Shown here in pieces: positions 1 to 8,841 of a stretch of DNA of 64,000 nt. Position numbers and translations under genes: made by a program. The notes under the pieces were generated by a model. That model was given only the letters and a program-made list of their open reading frames with translations, had not been told where the DNA came from and did not search any database. Source of the stretch: Ardenticatenaceae bacterium (lineage in GTDB: Bacteria; Chloroflexota; Anaerolineae; Promineifilales; Promineifilaceae); assembly GCA_020634565.1 (NCBI GenBank), contig JACKBN010000012.1:1-64000 (forward strand), read 5' to 3'. Numbering within the stretch: position 1 is the first letter of the stretch; each line of letters starts with the position of its first letter.

Positions 1-7
1 CCTACAC

Positions 8-952
8 TCATGTTTCTCGGAGTGATCTTAATTTTTCAAACAGTTCTTTTTCTTCGTCACTGAGGTCGGTGGGTAACTGCACCTCGACGGTAGCGTATAG
101 GTTGCCGCGTTCCTCAGGATTTTTTATGTTGGGCATGCCCAAACCGCGCAGACGGAACTGTTTTCCGTTGGCAGTCCCCGCCGGGATGGTGAGCTTGACA
201 GTCCGATCAATGGTCGAAACATCAATTTGCCCGCCCAAGAGTGCGGTGTACAGATCGACCGGTACGGCCGTTTTCAAATCATCTTCGTCCCGCTCAAACT
301 GGTCATCTGGCATCACCTTGATGCTCAGGTAAAGGTGCCCGCCGTCTTGCCCCTGGCCCTTCAACCGCACGCGGGAGCCGTTCTTGACCCCACGCGGAAT
401 TTTGGCTTCGATGGAACGGCCGTTTTCCCACTGAATCGTTCGGCTGGTACCATAAAACGCTTCCGCCAGCGAGATTTCAATCATGTGCTCCACGTCGCGG
501 CTGCGCCGGATAGATTGCCCCTGCTGGCCAAAAATATCGTTAAAGTTGACCTGTTGACCACCTGCGCCGCGCGCACCCATCTGGCCAAACAGCGTCTCAA
601 AAAAGTCAGAAAAATCGCCAAAGCCTTGGGGGCCGCCGCTGGTATAGGTTTGGCGTCCTTGTTGGCGTGCACCCTGTGCGCCCCACTGCGACCAGAAGTC
701 ATCGGGGCGGCCGCCCGCGCGCTGGTATTGCTGCCACTGCGAGCCAAACTGGTCATACATCTTCCGCTTTTCAGCGTCAGACAGCACTTCGTTGGCCTCG
801 TTGAGGTCTTTGAAGCGCTGTTCTGCCTGCGGATCATCCTTGTTTAAGTCCGGGTGATACTTGCGGGCCAGTTTGCGGTATGCTTTTTTGATTTCATCCT
901 GGCTGGCGGTTTTTGACACGCCGAGGATGCTGTAATAATCCTTATAGTCCAT
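8..952 (-). CDS. cbpA: CbpA-type DnaJ co-chaperone (J-domain protein without zinc finger)
   Basis: 314 aa. Residues 1-70 form a J domain with the HPD tripeptide (KYHPDLN) that stimulates DnaK ATPase. A Gly/Gln/Phe-rich linker (about 75-145) follows, then two DnaJ C-terminal beta-sandwich substrate-binding domains (about 150-310). The four CxxCxGxG zinc repeats of classical DnaJ are absent, so this is the CbpA or type II class. The ATG at 952 follows an AGGAAGG ribosome site. The gene lies about 100 bp downstream of dnaK on the same strand, so it is likely co-expressed as its partner. Family assignment is secure; the cbpA symbol is by architecture. Confidence 0.93.
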   Translation of the reverse strand: MDYKDYYSILGVSKTASQDEIKKAYRKLARKYHPDLNKDDPQAEQRFKDLNEANEVLSDAEKRKMYDQFGSQWQQYQRAGGRPDDFWSQWGAQGARQQGRQTYTSGGPQGFGDFSDFFETLFGQMGARGAGGQQVNFNDIFGQQGQSIRRSRDVEHMIEISLAEAFYGTSRTIQWENGRSIEAKIPRGVKNGSRVRLKGQGQDGGHLYLSIKVMPDDQFERDEDDLKTAVPVDLYTALLGGQIDVSTIDRTVKLTIPAGTANGKQFRLRGLGMPNIKNPEERGNLYATVEVQLPTDLSDEEKELFEKLRSLRET

Positions 953-986
953 TGGCCCTTCCTAATTTTGAAGTCAAAAGTGATAG

Positions 987-1043
987 AGTGAAAAGTAAAA
1001 AGTGGTGGTCAGGTAAGTAACTTATCACTTTTTACTTTTCACT
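987..1043. repeat. perfect 18-bp inverted repeat between dnaK and cbpA
   Basis: AGTGAAAAGTAAAAAGTG (987-1004) and its exact reverse complement (1026-1043) are separated by 21 bp. It has no U-run of a terminator. It resembles the other palindromic intergenic elements of the window in size and in sitting directly after a stop codon, but its sequence is unrelated to them. It may stabilise the mRNA 3' end or partly uncouple dnaK from cbpA. Confidence 0.7.
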
Positions 1044-1053
1044 TCTTACTCAA

Positions 1054-2970
1054 TTACATCTCCTGGAATTCGCCTTCTACGACGTCTTCCGGGTTCTCGT
1101 GACCATTGTGGCCGTTGCCATTGCTGTAGCCATTGGCGCTACCGTTGCTGCCAGGTTGTTCCTGGGTTTGGTAGAGCTGTTGGCTCAGCGCGTAGCTGGC
1201 TTGTTGCAACTGCTCGGCCAGCCGGTTGATTTGGGCGGTGTCTTCGGTGGTAACGGCCGTTTTAAGTTCAGCGATCATGCCTTCGATGCGGCTCTTCTCA
1301 CCTTCATTCACCTTGTCACCCAGCTCTTTCAGGCTCTTTTCCGTGGCGTAGATCATCTGATCTGCCTGGTTGCGGGCCTGAATCAGCTCGCGCAGCTTGG
1401 CGTCTTCCGCTTCGTGCTGCTTGGCGGCGTTGACCATGCTGTCAACTTCAGATTCGGACAGATTGGTAGATGCAGTAATCTGAATCTTCTGCTCTTTGCC
1501 AGTTGCTTTGTCTTTGGCGGTTACATCCAAAATGCCGTTGGCATCAATGTCGAATGTTACCTCAATTTGCGGCAAACCGCGCGGTGCTGGCGGAAGCCCA
1601 TCCAGTCGGAACATGCCCAGGGTTTTGTTGTCCTTGGCCATCGGCCGCTCACCCTGCAAGACGTGGACGTCAACGGCCGTTTGGTTATCTTCGGCCGTGC
1701 TAAACACCTCAGTCTTGCGGGTCGGAATCGTGGTGTTCCGCGGAATCAGTGGCGTCATCACGCCACCCAGCGTTTCCAGACCCAGGCTCAGCGGGGTTAC
1801 GTCTAGCAACAGCACGTCTTTCACGTCGCCAGCCAGCACACCACCCTGAATCGCGGCACCCAAAGCGACAACCTCATCCGGGTTTACGCTCTTGTTTGGC
1901 ACTTTGTTGGTCAGGTTCTGCACCAGATCCTGAATCATCGGCATACGCGTCGAGCCACCTACCAGGACAACTTCGTCCACATTGCTGGCAGTCATGTTGG
2001 CATCTTCCAATGCTTTTTCAAACGGGCCACGGCAGCGTTGTACTAAATCTTCAGTAAGCTGCTCAAATTTAGCGCGTGTCAGTGTGAGCTGCAAATGCTT
2101 TGGCCCATTGGCGTCGGCGGTGATGAAGGGCAGATTTAGTTCTGTCTGCATCAAGGTCGATAGCTCGATTTTGGCCTTTTCGGCCGCTTCACGCAGCCGC
2201 TGCAAGGCTTGCCGATCCTGGCTCAGGTCGATGCCCTGGTCTTTCTTGAACTCGTCAATCATCCAGGTCACGATGCGCTCGTCCCAGTCGTCGCCACCCA
2301 GGTGGGTGTCGCCGTGGGTCGATTTTACTTCCACAACACCGTCGCCCACTTCCAGTACGGAGACATCAAAGGTACCGCCACCCAGGTCAAACACCAGGAT
2401 GGTTTGGTCTTCGCTCTTATCTAACCCGTAAGCGAGGGCTGCGGCCGTCGGCTCATTGATGATGCGTAAAACTTCCAGACCGGCAATTTTACCGGCGTCT
2501 TTGGTCGCTTGCCGCTGGCTATCGTTAAAGTAGGCGGGCACGGTGATGACGGCCTGCGTGATATTGGTGCCCAGATAAGCTTCGGCGTCTCGCTTCAGTT
2601 TTTGCAAAATGAAGGCGGAGATTTCCTGTGGGGAGTATGTTTTATCCACCACGGGCACTTTCACGCGGGCATCTTTTTGTGGCCCGGCAACGATTTCATA
2701 AGGCACCATTTTTTGGGTGCGCTTGGTTTCTTCGGCGTCAATATGACGACCCATTAACCGCTTGACGGAGTAAATGGTGTTGTCTGGATTGACAACAGCT
2801 TGCCGTTTGGCGGTTTGGCCGACTAAACGTTCGCCTTTTTTATTGAAGGCAACGATAGATGGGGTGGTATTGCCCCCTTCGGCCGATGGAATAACGACGG
2901 CGTCGCCACCTTCCATCGCGGTGACGACTGAGTTGGTTGTTCCTAAGTCGATACCAATTATTTTGCTCAT
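1054..2970 (-). CDS. dnaK: Molecular chaperone DnaK (Hsp70)
   Basis: 638 aa, full length for the family. The ATPase domain (1-380) carries the phosphate-1 motif GIDLGTTNS at the N terminus and DLGGGTFDVS near residue 195. The interdomain linker VLLLDVTPLSLG is followed by the beta substrate-binding domain and the helical lid. The tail ends EGEFQEM, like the usual EEVD-type acidic end, but is preceded by a Gly/Asn/His-rich low-complexity stretch. The ATG at 2970 has an AGAGGAGC ribosome site. It works with the J protein immediately downstream; no grpE is in the window. Confidence 0.97.
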   Translation of the reverse strand: MSKIIGIDLGTTNSVVTAMEGGDAVVIPSAEGGNTTPSIVAFNKKGERLVGQTAKRQAVVNPDNTIYSVKRLMGRHIDAEETKRTQKMVPYEIVAGPQKDARVKVPVVDKTYSPQEISAFILQKLKRDAEAYLGTNITQAVITVPAYFNDSQRQATKDAGKIAGLEVLRIINEPTAAALAYGLDKSEDQTILVFDLGGGTFDVSVLEVGDGVVEVKSTHGDTHLGGDDWDERIVTWMIDEFKKDQGIDLSQDRQALQRLREAAEKAKIELSTLMQTELNLPFITADANGPKHLQLTLTRAKFEQLTEDLVQRCRGPFEKALEDANMTASNVDEVVLVGGSTRMPMIQDLVQNLTNKVPNKSVNPDEVVALGAAIQGGVLAGDVKDVLLLDVTPLSLGLETLGGVMTPLIPRNTTIPTRKTEVFSTAEDNQTAVDVHVLQGERPMAKDNKTLGMFRLDGLPPAPRGLPQIEVTFDIDANGILDVTAKDKATGKEQKIQITASTNLSESEVDSMVNAAKQHEAEDAKLRELIQARNQADQMIYATEKSLKELGDKVNEGEKSRIEGMIAELKTAVTTEDTAQINRLAEQLQQASYALSQQLYQTQEQPGSNGSANGYSNGNGHNGHENPEDVVEGEFQEM

Positions 2971-3056
2971 GCTTGTGCTCCTCTTAATACAATTTCGCTT
3001 CTTATTGCTTCGCGATTGTTTCGTGTTTTTGGATTGGTTCTTTTACATAAAACCTG

Positions 3057-3086
3057 AATCATATTGTGCAAAAGCTGCATATGATT
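3057..3086. promoter_or_regulatory. inverted repeat in the dnaK upstream region, possible operator
   Basis: AATCATAT and ATATGATT flank a 14-bp spacer about 90-115 bp upstream of the dnaK start. On the minus strand a TTGCAC that could serve as a -35 box lies within the spacer. The sequence is not the HrcA/CIRCE consensus (TTAGCACTC-N9-GAGTGCTAA). Operator function is an inference from symmetry and position only. Confidence 0.3.
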
Positions 3087-3142
3087 TGTGTAAGACGGCC
3101 GTTAGAGAAACATATGCGCGCCAAATTCAAACGTTTTTCAAA

Positions 3143-3179
3143 CAAAAACAGGCGCTGAATCTAATGAATCCAGCGCCTG
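3143..3179 (-). terminator. Rho-independent terminator of hsp20
   Basis: Read on the minus strand, an 8-9 bp stem (CAGGCGCTG / CAGCGCCTG) with a 13-nt loop is followed by TTTTTG. It starts about 28 bp after the hsp20 stop codon and separates hsp20 from dnaK. Confidence 0.85.
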
Positions 3180-3206
3180 CCATTTTGTTAGGTGCTATGG
3201 CCGAAT

Positions 3207-3677
3207 TTAGCCTTCTAAAACGGTGGCCCCGTTGCCAGCGTGTACGGCAATGCGTTTTGGCTTTACAGCTTCTGCTTTGGGAATTTGCAAGGTGAGGACG
3301 CCGTTTTCCATGTTGGCTTCCACATTATCAGATTCTACCGGCGTGGGCAGGCTGATGCTGCGCATGAAGCTGCCAAAGCGGCGTTCCCGCAGATGCACTT
3401 TCTCATCATCACGGACCTCTTCGTCTTGGGTTTCGCCCTTGATGGTCAACACGTTGTCAGTAATTGTGATCTCCAAATCATCGGGGTTCATGCCAGGAAC
3501 GGCCGCTTTCACCGTGAATGTATCTTCATTTTCAGTTACATCCAGCGGGAAGCCCCAAACGGAGTTGCGCTCCCATTTGCCAACCGGTGCGTTGAAGGCA
3601 TCTTCGAACAGCCGGTCAATCTCATTGCGCATTCTGGCCATTTCACCAAAAGGATTCCAACGGATCATTGTGTTCAT
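3207..3677 (-). CDS. hsp20: Hsp20/alpha-crystallin small heat-shock protein
   Basis: 156 aa. The N-terminal arm (MNTMIRWNPFGEM) is typical of bacterial class A small Hsps. An alpha-crystallin domain covers about 45-140 (VTENEDTFTVKAAVPGM to VEANMENGVLTLQIPK). ATP-independent holdase that binds unfolding proteins for later refolding by DnaK. The start at 3677 is preferred over an upstream ATG at 3695 because AGGAGGT sits six bases upstream. It is followed by its own terminator, with dnaK next on the same strand: a heat-shock gene cluster. Confidence 0.93.
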   Translation of the reverse strand: MNTMIRWNPFGEMARMRNEIDRLFEDAFNAPVGKWERNSVWGFPLDVTENEDTFTVKAAVPGMNPDDLEITITDNVLTIKGETQDEEVRDDEKVHLRERRFGSFMRSISLPTPVESDNVEANMENGVLTLQIPKAEAVKPKRIAVHAGNGATVLEG

Positions 3678-3724
3678 GGTATACCTCCTAAACATGTAAA
3701 AATTGAAACTTTTTCGTCTAAAAC

Positions 3725-3744
3725 TGCTCGAAAACTATCGAGCA
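3725..3744. promoter_or_regulatory. palindrome upstream of hsp20, possible heat-shock operator
   Basis: TGCTCG and CGAGCA are separated by 8 bp, about 50-65 bp upstream of the hsp20 start. The position suits a repressor site. The sequence does not match CIRCE. Function is inferred from position only. Confidence 0.35.
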
Positions 3745-3831
3745 ATACAGCTCCAATTTTCGGCGGTGCGTGTAAGAAATAAATAAACAAAAAGTTAAAA
3801 CTATGTATGCAGCGGCAAAAGTCGGTAAAGA

Positions 3832-3871
3832 AAAACGGCCGTTTCTTCTGAAATGGAGAAACGGCCGTTTT
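3832..3871 (-). terminator. terminator whose stem is built from two ACGGCCGT octamers
   Basis: Two perfect 15-bp arms (AAAACGGCCGTTTCT, 3832-3846; its complement, 3857-3871) enclose a 10-nt loop. On the minus strand the stem ends in a U-run, about 30 bp after the stop codon of the ABC permease. Each arm contains the octamer ACGGCCGT that is iterated through the window. Confidence 0.8.
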
Positions 3872-3899
3872 CACATTAACTTTTGTTGTCTAAAGGTTC

Positions 3900-6800
3900 T
3901 TACTCATATCGCAGCGCATCGGCTATGACCACCTGCGACGTCGCGCGGGCGGGTAGCCAGGCGGTTAGCAAGCTGGTGATCACAATGACCACGCCGATGC
4001 CCGCTAGCGTGGCCCACGGCGGCAGGAACGCCAATCCCTGGTCAGCTGCCACCTGCAAGTACAGATTGTAGGCAAAGGTCAGTGCCAGCCCGTAGCCAAT
4101 CACCGTGGCCAGCCCCGAAACAAACGCCCCTTCAAACAGGAACACGTTTTGCACCATGCTCTGGCTAAAACCGATGGCGCGCAGCACGCCAATCTGCTGA
4201 CGGCGCTCCACCACGGCGCGGATGGTGACCACACCCAGCGCGGCAATGCCGATGAGCAGCCCCAGGCCAATAAAGCCCTGAATCAGGTAGAAGATGCTGC
4301 GCACCGAGGCGCGGCTGGCTTCCAACTGCTCCTTGGGCAACGAGGTTTGCAGGCCGCTGCGGCTAAATTCGCCCTCGATGGCGTTGGCGGCAGCGCGGGC
4401 GTTGCTGCCTTCCGGCAGGCGCAGGAGGAAGCGGGTGGGCTGGTCATAGCCCAGCGTGGCCGCCGCTGCGGCGCTCATCGTGGCCCCAAAGAAGTTGGGC
4501 GCGGAGCTGATGACGCCAATCACGGTGAAGTCGTGGGCCGTGCCGTCGGCCCCGGTTAGCGTTATGGTGACTGGCGCAAAGGTGTCGGCGGAGGCGCTGA
4601 TGGCGTTCACGGCGAAGGCGTCGTCGTTGCGCTGGGCGGTGGGGTCGCCGCCCCGGTCAATCGAAAAGTCGTCGATGAGAATGAGGCTGGGGTCGGTTTG
4701 AACGGCCGTCCACACATCCTCCGCACTCTCATACCCTTCGGCCCAGGTGCCCAGTTCCAGACGATTAGTTGCAAAGAACGTCTCGTCCACGCCGTTGATG
4801 ACGTAGCTGGCCGGATTGTCCATCTCCGGGCTTTGTGCTTCCACGGGGGCAAAGATGGTTGAGGCGATGGTTAGCGGTTCGTCCATCTTGCCTGTGGCGG
4901 CCAGGTCGGTAACTGCCGTTTCCAAATCAGCCACGCTCACCGGATTAAACGGATTGGCCTGCACCAGCACGTCGTAATCGCCGCTGCCGCTAATTGGGTC
5001 CAAGAAGTTGCTAAAGGTGTTGGTGATGGTCGTGGTGCTCACCAGCGTAAAAATGATGAGGCTGAACATCGCCAGGGTGGTGGCGGTGCGCCCCTTGTTC
5101 ATCACCGGGTAGGCGATGGAGACGCGGGCCACGGGCAGCAGTCGGCCAAAGCGGCCCAGCAGCCCGGCAAAAAGGTTCAGCAGTGCGTCAGCATTGTACA
5201 AAAAGAGCACAATTGCGCCGCCCACCAGGAACATGCCGCTGATGAAAAAGTCGCCGGGGTTGCTGCCCAGGTCTGCCAATGCGCCAGCGCTGCGCGTGGG
5301 CAGCGCCCAGTACAGGATGAGCCCCAGCCCGACGAACGAGTAGGCGAGACGGTCCGGCACGCGCAGCCAGTGGGCCAACTGCCCGATGCCGATGATGAAT
5401 AGCGAGACACCAAGCGCGTAGACGCCGATTTGCTCGGCCACATTCACGCCGACGTAGGCAAAAGTGTAGCCCAGCGCCAGCAGGACGGGACCGCGGGCGA
5501 ATAATCCGCCCCAAAAGTTAAGTACGGCCTTGGGACCAGCCAGCACAAAAAGACGGAACGCTTCACGTAGGTTGCCCTTGCCTGCTTTGCTCAGTGCTGC
5601 CCGCCAAACGAGGAACGGCCGTAAAAACAGCGTCCATTGGCTCTCGCGGGGCAGGGTGGGCAGGTTCAGGTCGCGGATGGCGGCGATGATGTTTACCCGG
5701 CTGATGCGAATGGCGGAGATGCTAACGGTGACAAAGGTGATGACCAGCCCCAGGCTGTAGCCAATCAGCGCAGAGCGCAGGCTAACGCGGGGGATGATGT
5801 TGAGCGAACTGCTGGCCAGCAGGCTGCCGATCGCTTGGGCCAGTAGCAGCGCCGCCCCCACGCCCAGCAGAGCGCCAATGACGGAGGCCAAAAAGTTGTA
5901 GGCCAGCCCTTCGCTGACAAACTGGCGAATCAGGTCGCTGCGCTGCAAGCCGACGGCGCGGCTCATGCCCAGCTCCGATTTACGCTCGGCGGCCAGCACG
6001 GAAAAGATGAGAAAGATGAGCAAAATGCCGCTAAAAATGGAGAAGGTGCCGAAGGTGACAAAGAGGGTGGTGATAAATTCGGCGCTGCTGGCGGCGGCTT
6101 CTAGCTGGTCGGCCTTGACGGCGTTGACCACCAGGTCGCCAGACACGGTTTCCAGCATAGTCACGGCCTCGTCGGTGAGGGCGGCACCGGTTTCCCGGTC
6201 GCCCACGTTGGAGATGAGAACGGCCGTAATTTGCCCCGCTTGCTCAAAGAAAGTCTGCGCCTCAGCCAGTGGCAAAATCACCGCCGCGCTGCCCCCGGCC
6301 AATTCACCGTCGGGCACAATGGCAGCGACGCTAAATGGGGTCGGGATGCCTTTCACCAGCAGCAGCTCGTCACCGATGGTCACGTCCAGCGCTTCGGCTA
6401 GTGAGGCGTTTACCAGCACTTCGTCTTCGGCCAGGCCGTCTAACCCAGCGGGCACCGTCAGGCCGTCGCCTGTGATTTCACCGATACCGCGAATGGAAAC
6501 GGCCGCTTCCGACAAATTATTTTCACCGTTTAGCACTGGCAGGGTTTGCACGACGACCGGCACAGCGGCATCAATCGTTTCCCCATCTACCAGAGCGGTG
6601 AAATCGGCCGTGATGGCCGCATCAAACCACTGCGTCTGGTCGGTGTCGCTGTTGGGCGTGGCGCTGAAGCTAAAACCGCCGCTGGCTTCCAGCAGCGTAG
6701 GGCTGATTTCTTCATCAATCGCCCCCAAATCGTCGTAAACGTCCACTTTAACCGAATAATCGACCGTGTCGCCGATGCCCAGGGCGCTGGTGATAATGAG

Positions 6801-6989
6801 GGTGGACAAGGCCAGCCCCACGACGATGAGCAGCGTCTGGCTTTTGCGCCGCGGAATGTTGCGCACGCCCAGGCGGAATGGCAGCGGGTAGCGCAGGGCG
6901 GTCAAAGCGACGCCCAAAAAGATGAGGCCCAGAAGCCCCAGCAAGGTGTACATGAGTGTGTCGGCAGGTATGCCAAAGATGGTATTCAT
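3900..6989 (-). CDS. ABC transporter permease, FtsX/MacB type, two FtsX domains
   Basis: 1029 aa membrane protein. An N-terminal transmembrane segment (about 10-30) is followed by a second one after RRKSQTLLIVVGLALSTL. A large extracytoplasmic domain (about 75-310) precedes an FtsX block of three helices (about 310-450). A middle membrane region follows, then a second periplasmic MacB-like domain (about 650-880) and a final three-helix FtsX block. It ends with the usual RATSQVVIADALRYE. It pairs with the ATPase encoded just upstream. Such complexes couple ATP hydrolysis to extrusion of lipids, peptides or lipoproteins by mechanotransmission; the substrate cannot be told here. Confidence 0.9.
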   Translation of the reverse strand: MNTIFGIPADTLMYTLLGLLGLIFLGVALTALRYPLPFRLGVRNIPRRKSQTLLIVVGLALSTLIITSALGIGDTVDYSVKVDVYDDLGAIDEEISPTLLEASGGFSFSATPNSDTDQTQWFDAAITADFTALVDGETIDAAVPVVVQTLPVLNGENNLSEAAVSIRGIGEITGDGLTVPAGLDGLAEDEVLVNASLAEALDVTIGDELLLVKGIPTPFSVAAIVPDGELAGGSAAVILPLAEAQTFFEQAGQITAVLISNVGDRETGAALTDEAVTMLETVSGDLVVNAVKADQLEAAASSAEFITTLFVTFGTFSIFSGILLIFLIFSVLAAERKSELGMSRAVGLQRSDLIRQFVSEGLAYNFLASVIGALLGVGAALLLAQAIGSLLASSSLNIIPRVSLRSALIGYSLGLVITFVTVSISAIRISRVNIIAAIRDLNLPTLPRESQWTLFLRPFLVWRAALSKAGKGNLREAFRLFVLAGPKAVLNFWGGLFARGPVLLALGYTFAYVGVNVAEQIGVYALGVSLFIIGIGQLAHWLRVPDRLAYSFVGLGLILYWALPTRSAGALADLGSNPGDFFISGMFLVGGAIVLFLYNADALLNLFAGLLGRFGRLLPVARVSIAYPVMNKGRTATTLAMFSLIIFTLVSTTTITNTFSNFLDPISGSGDYDVLVQANPFNPVSVADLETAVTDLAATGKMDEPLTIASTIFAPVEAQSPEMDNPASYVINGVDETFFATNRLELGTWAEGYESAEDVWTAVQTDPSLILIDDFSIDRGGDPTAQRNDDAFAVNAISASADTFAPVTITLTGADGTAHDFTVIGVISSAPNFFGATMSAAAAATLGYDQPTRFLLRLPEGSNARAAANAIEGEFSRSGLQTSLPKEQLEASRASVRSIFYLIQGFIGLGLLIGIAALGVVTIRAVVERRQQIGVLRAIGFSQSMVQNVFLFEGAFVSGLATVIGYGLALTFAYNLYLQVAADQGLAFLPPWATLAGIGVVIVITSLLTAWLPARATSQVVIADALRYE

Positions 6990-7005
6990 AGGAGTGTTCC
7001 GTTTT

Positions 7006-7071
7006 CGGTAATCGGTGGTCGGTAATCGGTCACTGATTACCGATTACGGTTTACCATTTACCGATTACTGC
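7006..7071. repeat. palindromic repeat of the TAATCGGT/ACCGATTA family
   Basis: It fills the junction between the ABC ATPase stop and its permease. TAATCGGT (7023-7030) and ACCGATTA (7039-7046) form the inner stem, with further GATTACCG-like units around it. Related sequences lie at 35413-35475 (hisB/hisH junction), 39187-39215 (hisG end), 32610-32672 (inside hisF) and about 23108-23152 (between tRNA genes). Confidence 0.65.
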
Positions 7072-7908
7072 TTAGTTGGCGCTCATGGTTTGCAATTCTG
7101 GGATCAGGGCTTCGTTGGTGATTACCTCTTTGCTGTGACCGTTACCATTGTGGCCATTGCCATTCGTATGGCCATTGCTGTGGCCATTAACCGGTGCGGC
7201 GGCACTTTGGGTTTGGGTGTCGGACACGACGACGCCATCTTTCATCCACACAATGCGGTCACACTGGTCGCCGATTTCCTGGGAGTGGGTGACGATGACA
7301 AAGGTTTGACCATTTTCACGATTGAGGCGGCGCATCAGGTCCATGATTTCTTGGGAGGTGGTGCTGTCGAGGTCGCCAGTTGGTTCATCGGCCCAGACGA
7401 TAGCTGGCTTGTTAACCAGGGCGCGGGCGATAGTCACGCGCTGCTGCTGTCCACCGGAAAGCTCGGTGGGGCGTTGGTCAACCTGGTCGGCCAAACCGAC
7501 GGCGGCCAGCGCTTCGTGGGCCATTTTGCGGGCTTCTTTGGGTTTGATGCGGCTCTTGTAGTCGAGGAGGAGGGGCATTTCTACATTTTCGGCGGCGGTA
7601 AGGACGGGCAGCAGATTATAAAACTGGAAGACAAAGCCCATGTTGGCGGCGCGGTAGGCGGTGCGTTCTTTGTCGCTCATTTTGGCCAGATTACGGCCGT
7701 CTATTTCAATAATGCCTTCGTCAATCGCGTCCAGCCCAGAGAGCGAGTTCAGCAGGGTGGTTTTGCCACATCCCGACGGCCCCATGATGGCCACCATCTC
7801 CCCCTGCTTTACTTCTAAATCCAGACCGCGCAACGCCTGCACAATGACTTTGCCGGTGTTATAGGTTTTTTGTACATCTTTGGCGCGAATAATGATGGTG
7901 TCACTCAT
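7072..7908 (-). CDS. ABC transporter ATPase, LolD/MacB type
   Basis: 278 aa. Walker A GPSGCGKTT lies near residue 43, the Q-loop in FVFQFYNLLP, the signature LSGGQQQRVTIARAL near 150, Walker B VWADEPTGDLDS and the switch His in IVTHSQEIG. About 40 extra residues at the C terminus are rich in Gly, Asn and His (such as NGHTNGNGHNGNGH), like the tail of DnaK in the same window. It precedes the 1029-aa FtsX-type permease on the same strand and forms an exporter with it. A sigma70-like promoter lies about 100 bp upstream. Confidence 0.93.
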   Translation of the reverse strand: MSDTIIIRAKDVQKTYNTGKVIVQALRGLDLEVKQGEMVAIMGPSGCGKTTLLNSLSGLDAIDEGIIEIDGRNLAKMSDKERTAYRAANMGFVFQFYNLLPVLTAAENVEMPLLLDYKSRIKPKEARKMAHEALAAVGLADQVDQRPTELSGGQQQRVTIARALVNKPAIVWADEPTGDLDSTTSQEIMDLMRRLNRENGQTFVIVTHSQEIGDQCDRIVWMKDGVVVSDTQTQSAAAPVNGHSNGHTNGNGHNGNGHSKEVITNEALIPELQTMSAN

Positions 7909-8008
7909 TCCAAGCTCCTTTTTCCTTTAATTGCGTGAAAGGCGCCCTGCGGTTTAGGCAATGGCTCCCACTTCAAATCCTTCTTTACCTTTTTATGAAC
8001 ATGGACAC

Positions 8009-8037
8009 AGTTTAGCCGGATTGTGTTGATTTGTCAA
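8009..8037 (-). promoter_or_regulatory. sigma70-like promoter of the ABC exporter operon
   Basis: On the minus strand TTGACA (8032-8037) and TAAACT (8009-8014) are 17 bp apart, about 100 bp upstream of the ATPase start. A second TTGACA lies 12 bp further upstream. The rest of the gap up to 8117 shows no gene. Confidence 0.55.
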
Positions 8038-8117
8038 TAATTTGTCAAGATATTGTTAATATATTGTCGTATTCTGTACAGAAGTTGTAGAAAGTGTTGT
8101 TATTGGACTGAAAGAAA

Positions 8118-8156
8118 TAAAAAAAGCCGCTGTGAAGTTTTCTCCACAGCGGCTTT
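8118..8156 (-). terminator. Rho-independent terminator of the small membrane protein gene
   Basis: A perfect 12-bp stem (AAAGCCGCTGTG / CACAGCGGCTTT) with a 10-nt loop ends in a run of Ts on the minus strand, 24 bp after the stop codon at 8180. Confidence 0.88.
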
Positions 8157-8179
8157 CTCAACATCAATTTGGCGTTGGC

Positions 8180-8716
8180 CTATTTTTCTGTCACAAGCTT
8201 TTCTTCAGGTGCTTTATGGCGGTTTGCACCTACCAAGATGCTAATGCCAAGCAGAATGAGAATCACGGGCCACAGTTTGCCCAGGAAAGTAAGCACGGTC
8301 AAGAAAGCGCCGCCGAACAGAATGGAAACACCCACAAAAGCGATGATTCCGCCGGGGATGAGTGCCCACCAGTGCGTTTCTTTGGTGAATACGGCCGTTA
8401 CCACCGTAATCAGCGCAAACCCCAAACCCAGGAAAATGAGGAAAACCCCACCTTCATTATCGCCTTGCCAGATGGAAAATGGGCCAGCGATTGCGTAACT
8501 ACCCCAACCAACGCCGCTCAAAATGCCACCAGGAATCACCAAGCCTGCCTTCCGAGTCAAAATGCCCCAGACCAAAAACAGAGCGCCCAAACCAGGAACG
8601 ATTAGAAGTCCAAAATCTGCTGGTAAAGAAATTGTGACAAACTGCCCAACTAAAGCGATCAAACCAATCGCTATCAAAATCAACCCACCGGATAAATCTT
8701 TCTTTTGCTGTTTCAT
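8180..8716 (-). CDS. small polytopic membrane protein, LiaI/DUF5668-like
   Basis: 178 aa with about six hydrophobic helices (GLILIAIGLIALVGQ, LIVPGLGALFLVWGIL, FLIFLGLGFALITVV, LIPGGIIAFVGVSILF, LWPVILILLGISILVG). The repeated P/G-rich two-helix pattern and the charged tail resemble LiaI/LiaF-like or DUF5668 proteins. The function is not known. The start at 8716 is chosen because GGAGGAAG lies just upstream; the ATG at 8729-8731 has no such site. The gene is monocistronic, with a clear terminator. Confidence 0.7.
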   Translation of the reverse strand: MKQQKKDLSGGLILIAIGLIALVGQFVTISLPADFGLLIVPGLGALFLVWGILTRKAGLVIPGGILSGVGWGSYAIAGPFSIWQGDNEGGVFLIFLGLGFALITVVTAVFTKETHWWALIPGGIIAFVGVSILFGGAFLTVLTFLGKLWPVILILLGISILVGANRHKAPEEKLVTEK

Positions 8717-8841
8717 GATCTTCCTCCACATGAACTTTATATGTAAGTTGCTTATTCAACGATGCTTTCAGTATAGAAAATTGCGAGACTGATTTGATGT
8801 GCCGGAAGTCATGTTCAGGTCATACTACCAGGGTGACCACA

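Noticed and set aside
2971..3206. CIRCE operator upstream of dnaK
   Set aside because: No TTAGCACTC-N9-GAGTGCTAA match; only an unrelated inverted repeat.
5965..6738. 257-aa plus-strand frame over the ABC permease
   Set aside because: Ser/Thr/Ala-rich antisense shadow of the FtsX-type permease; no ribosome site.
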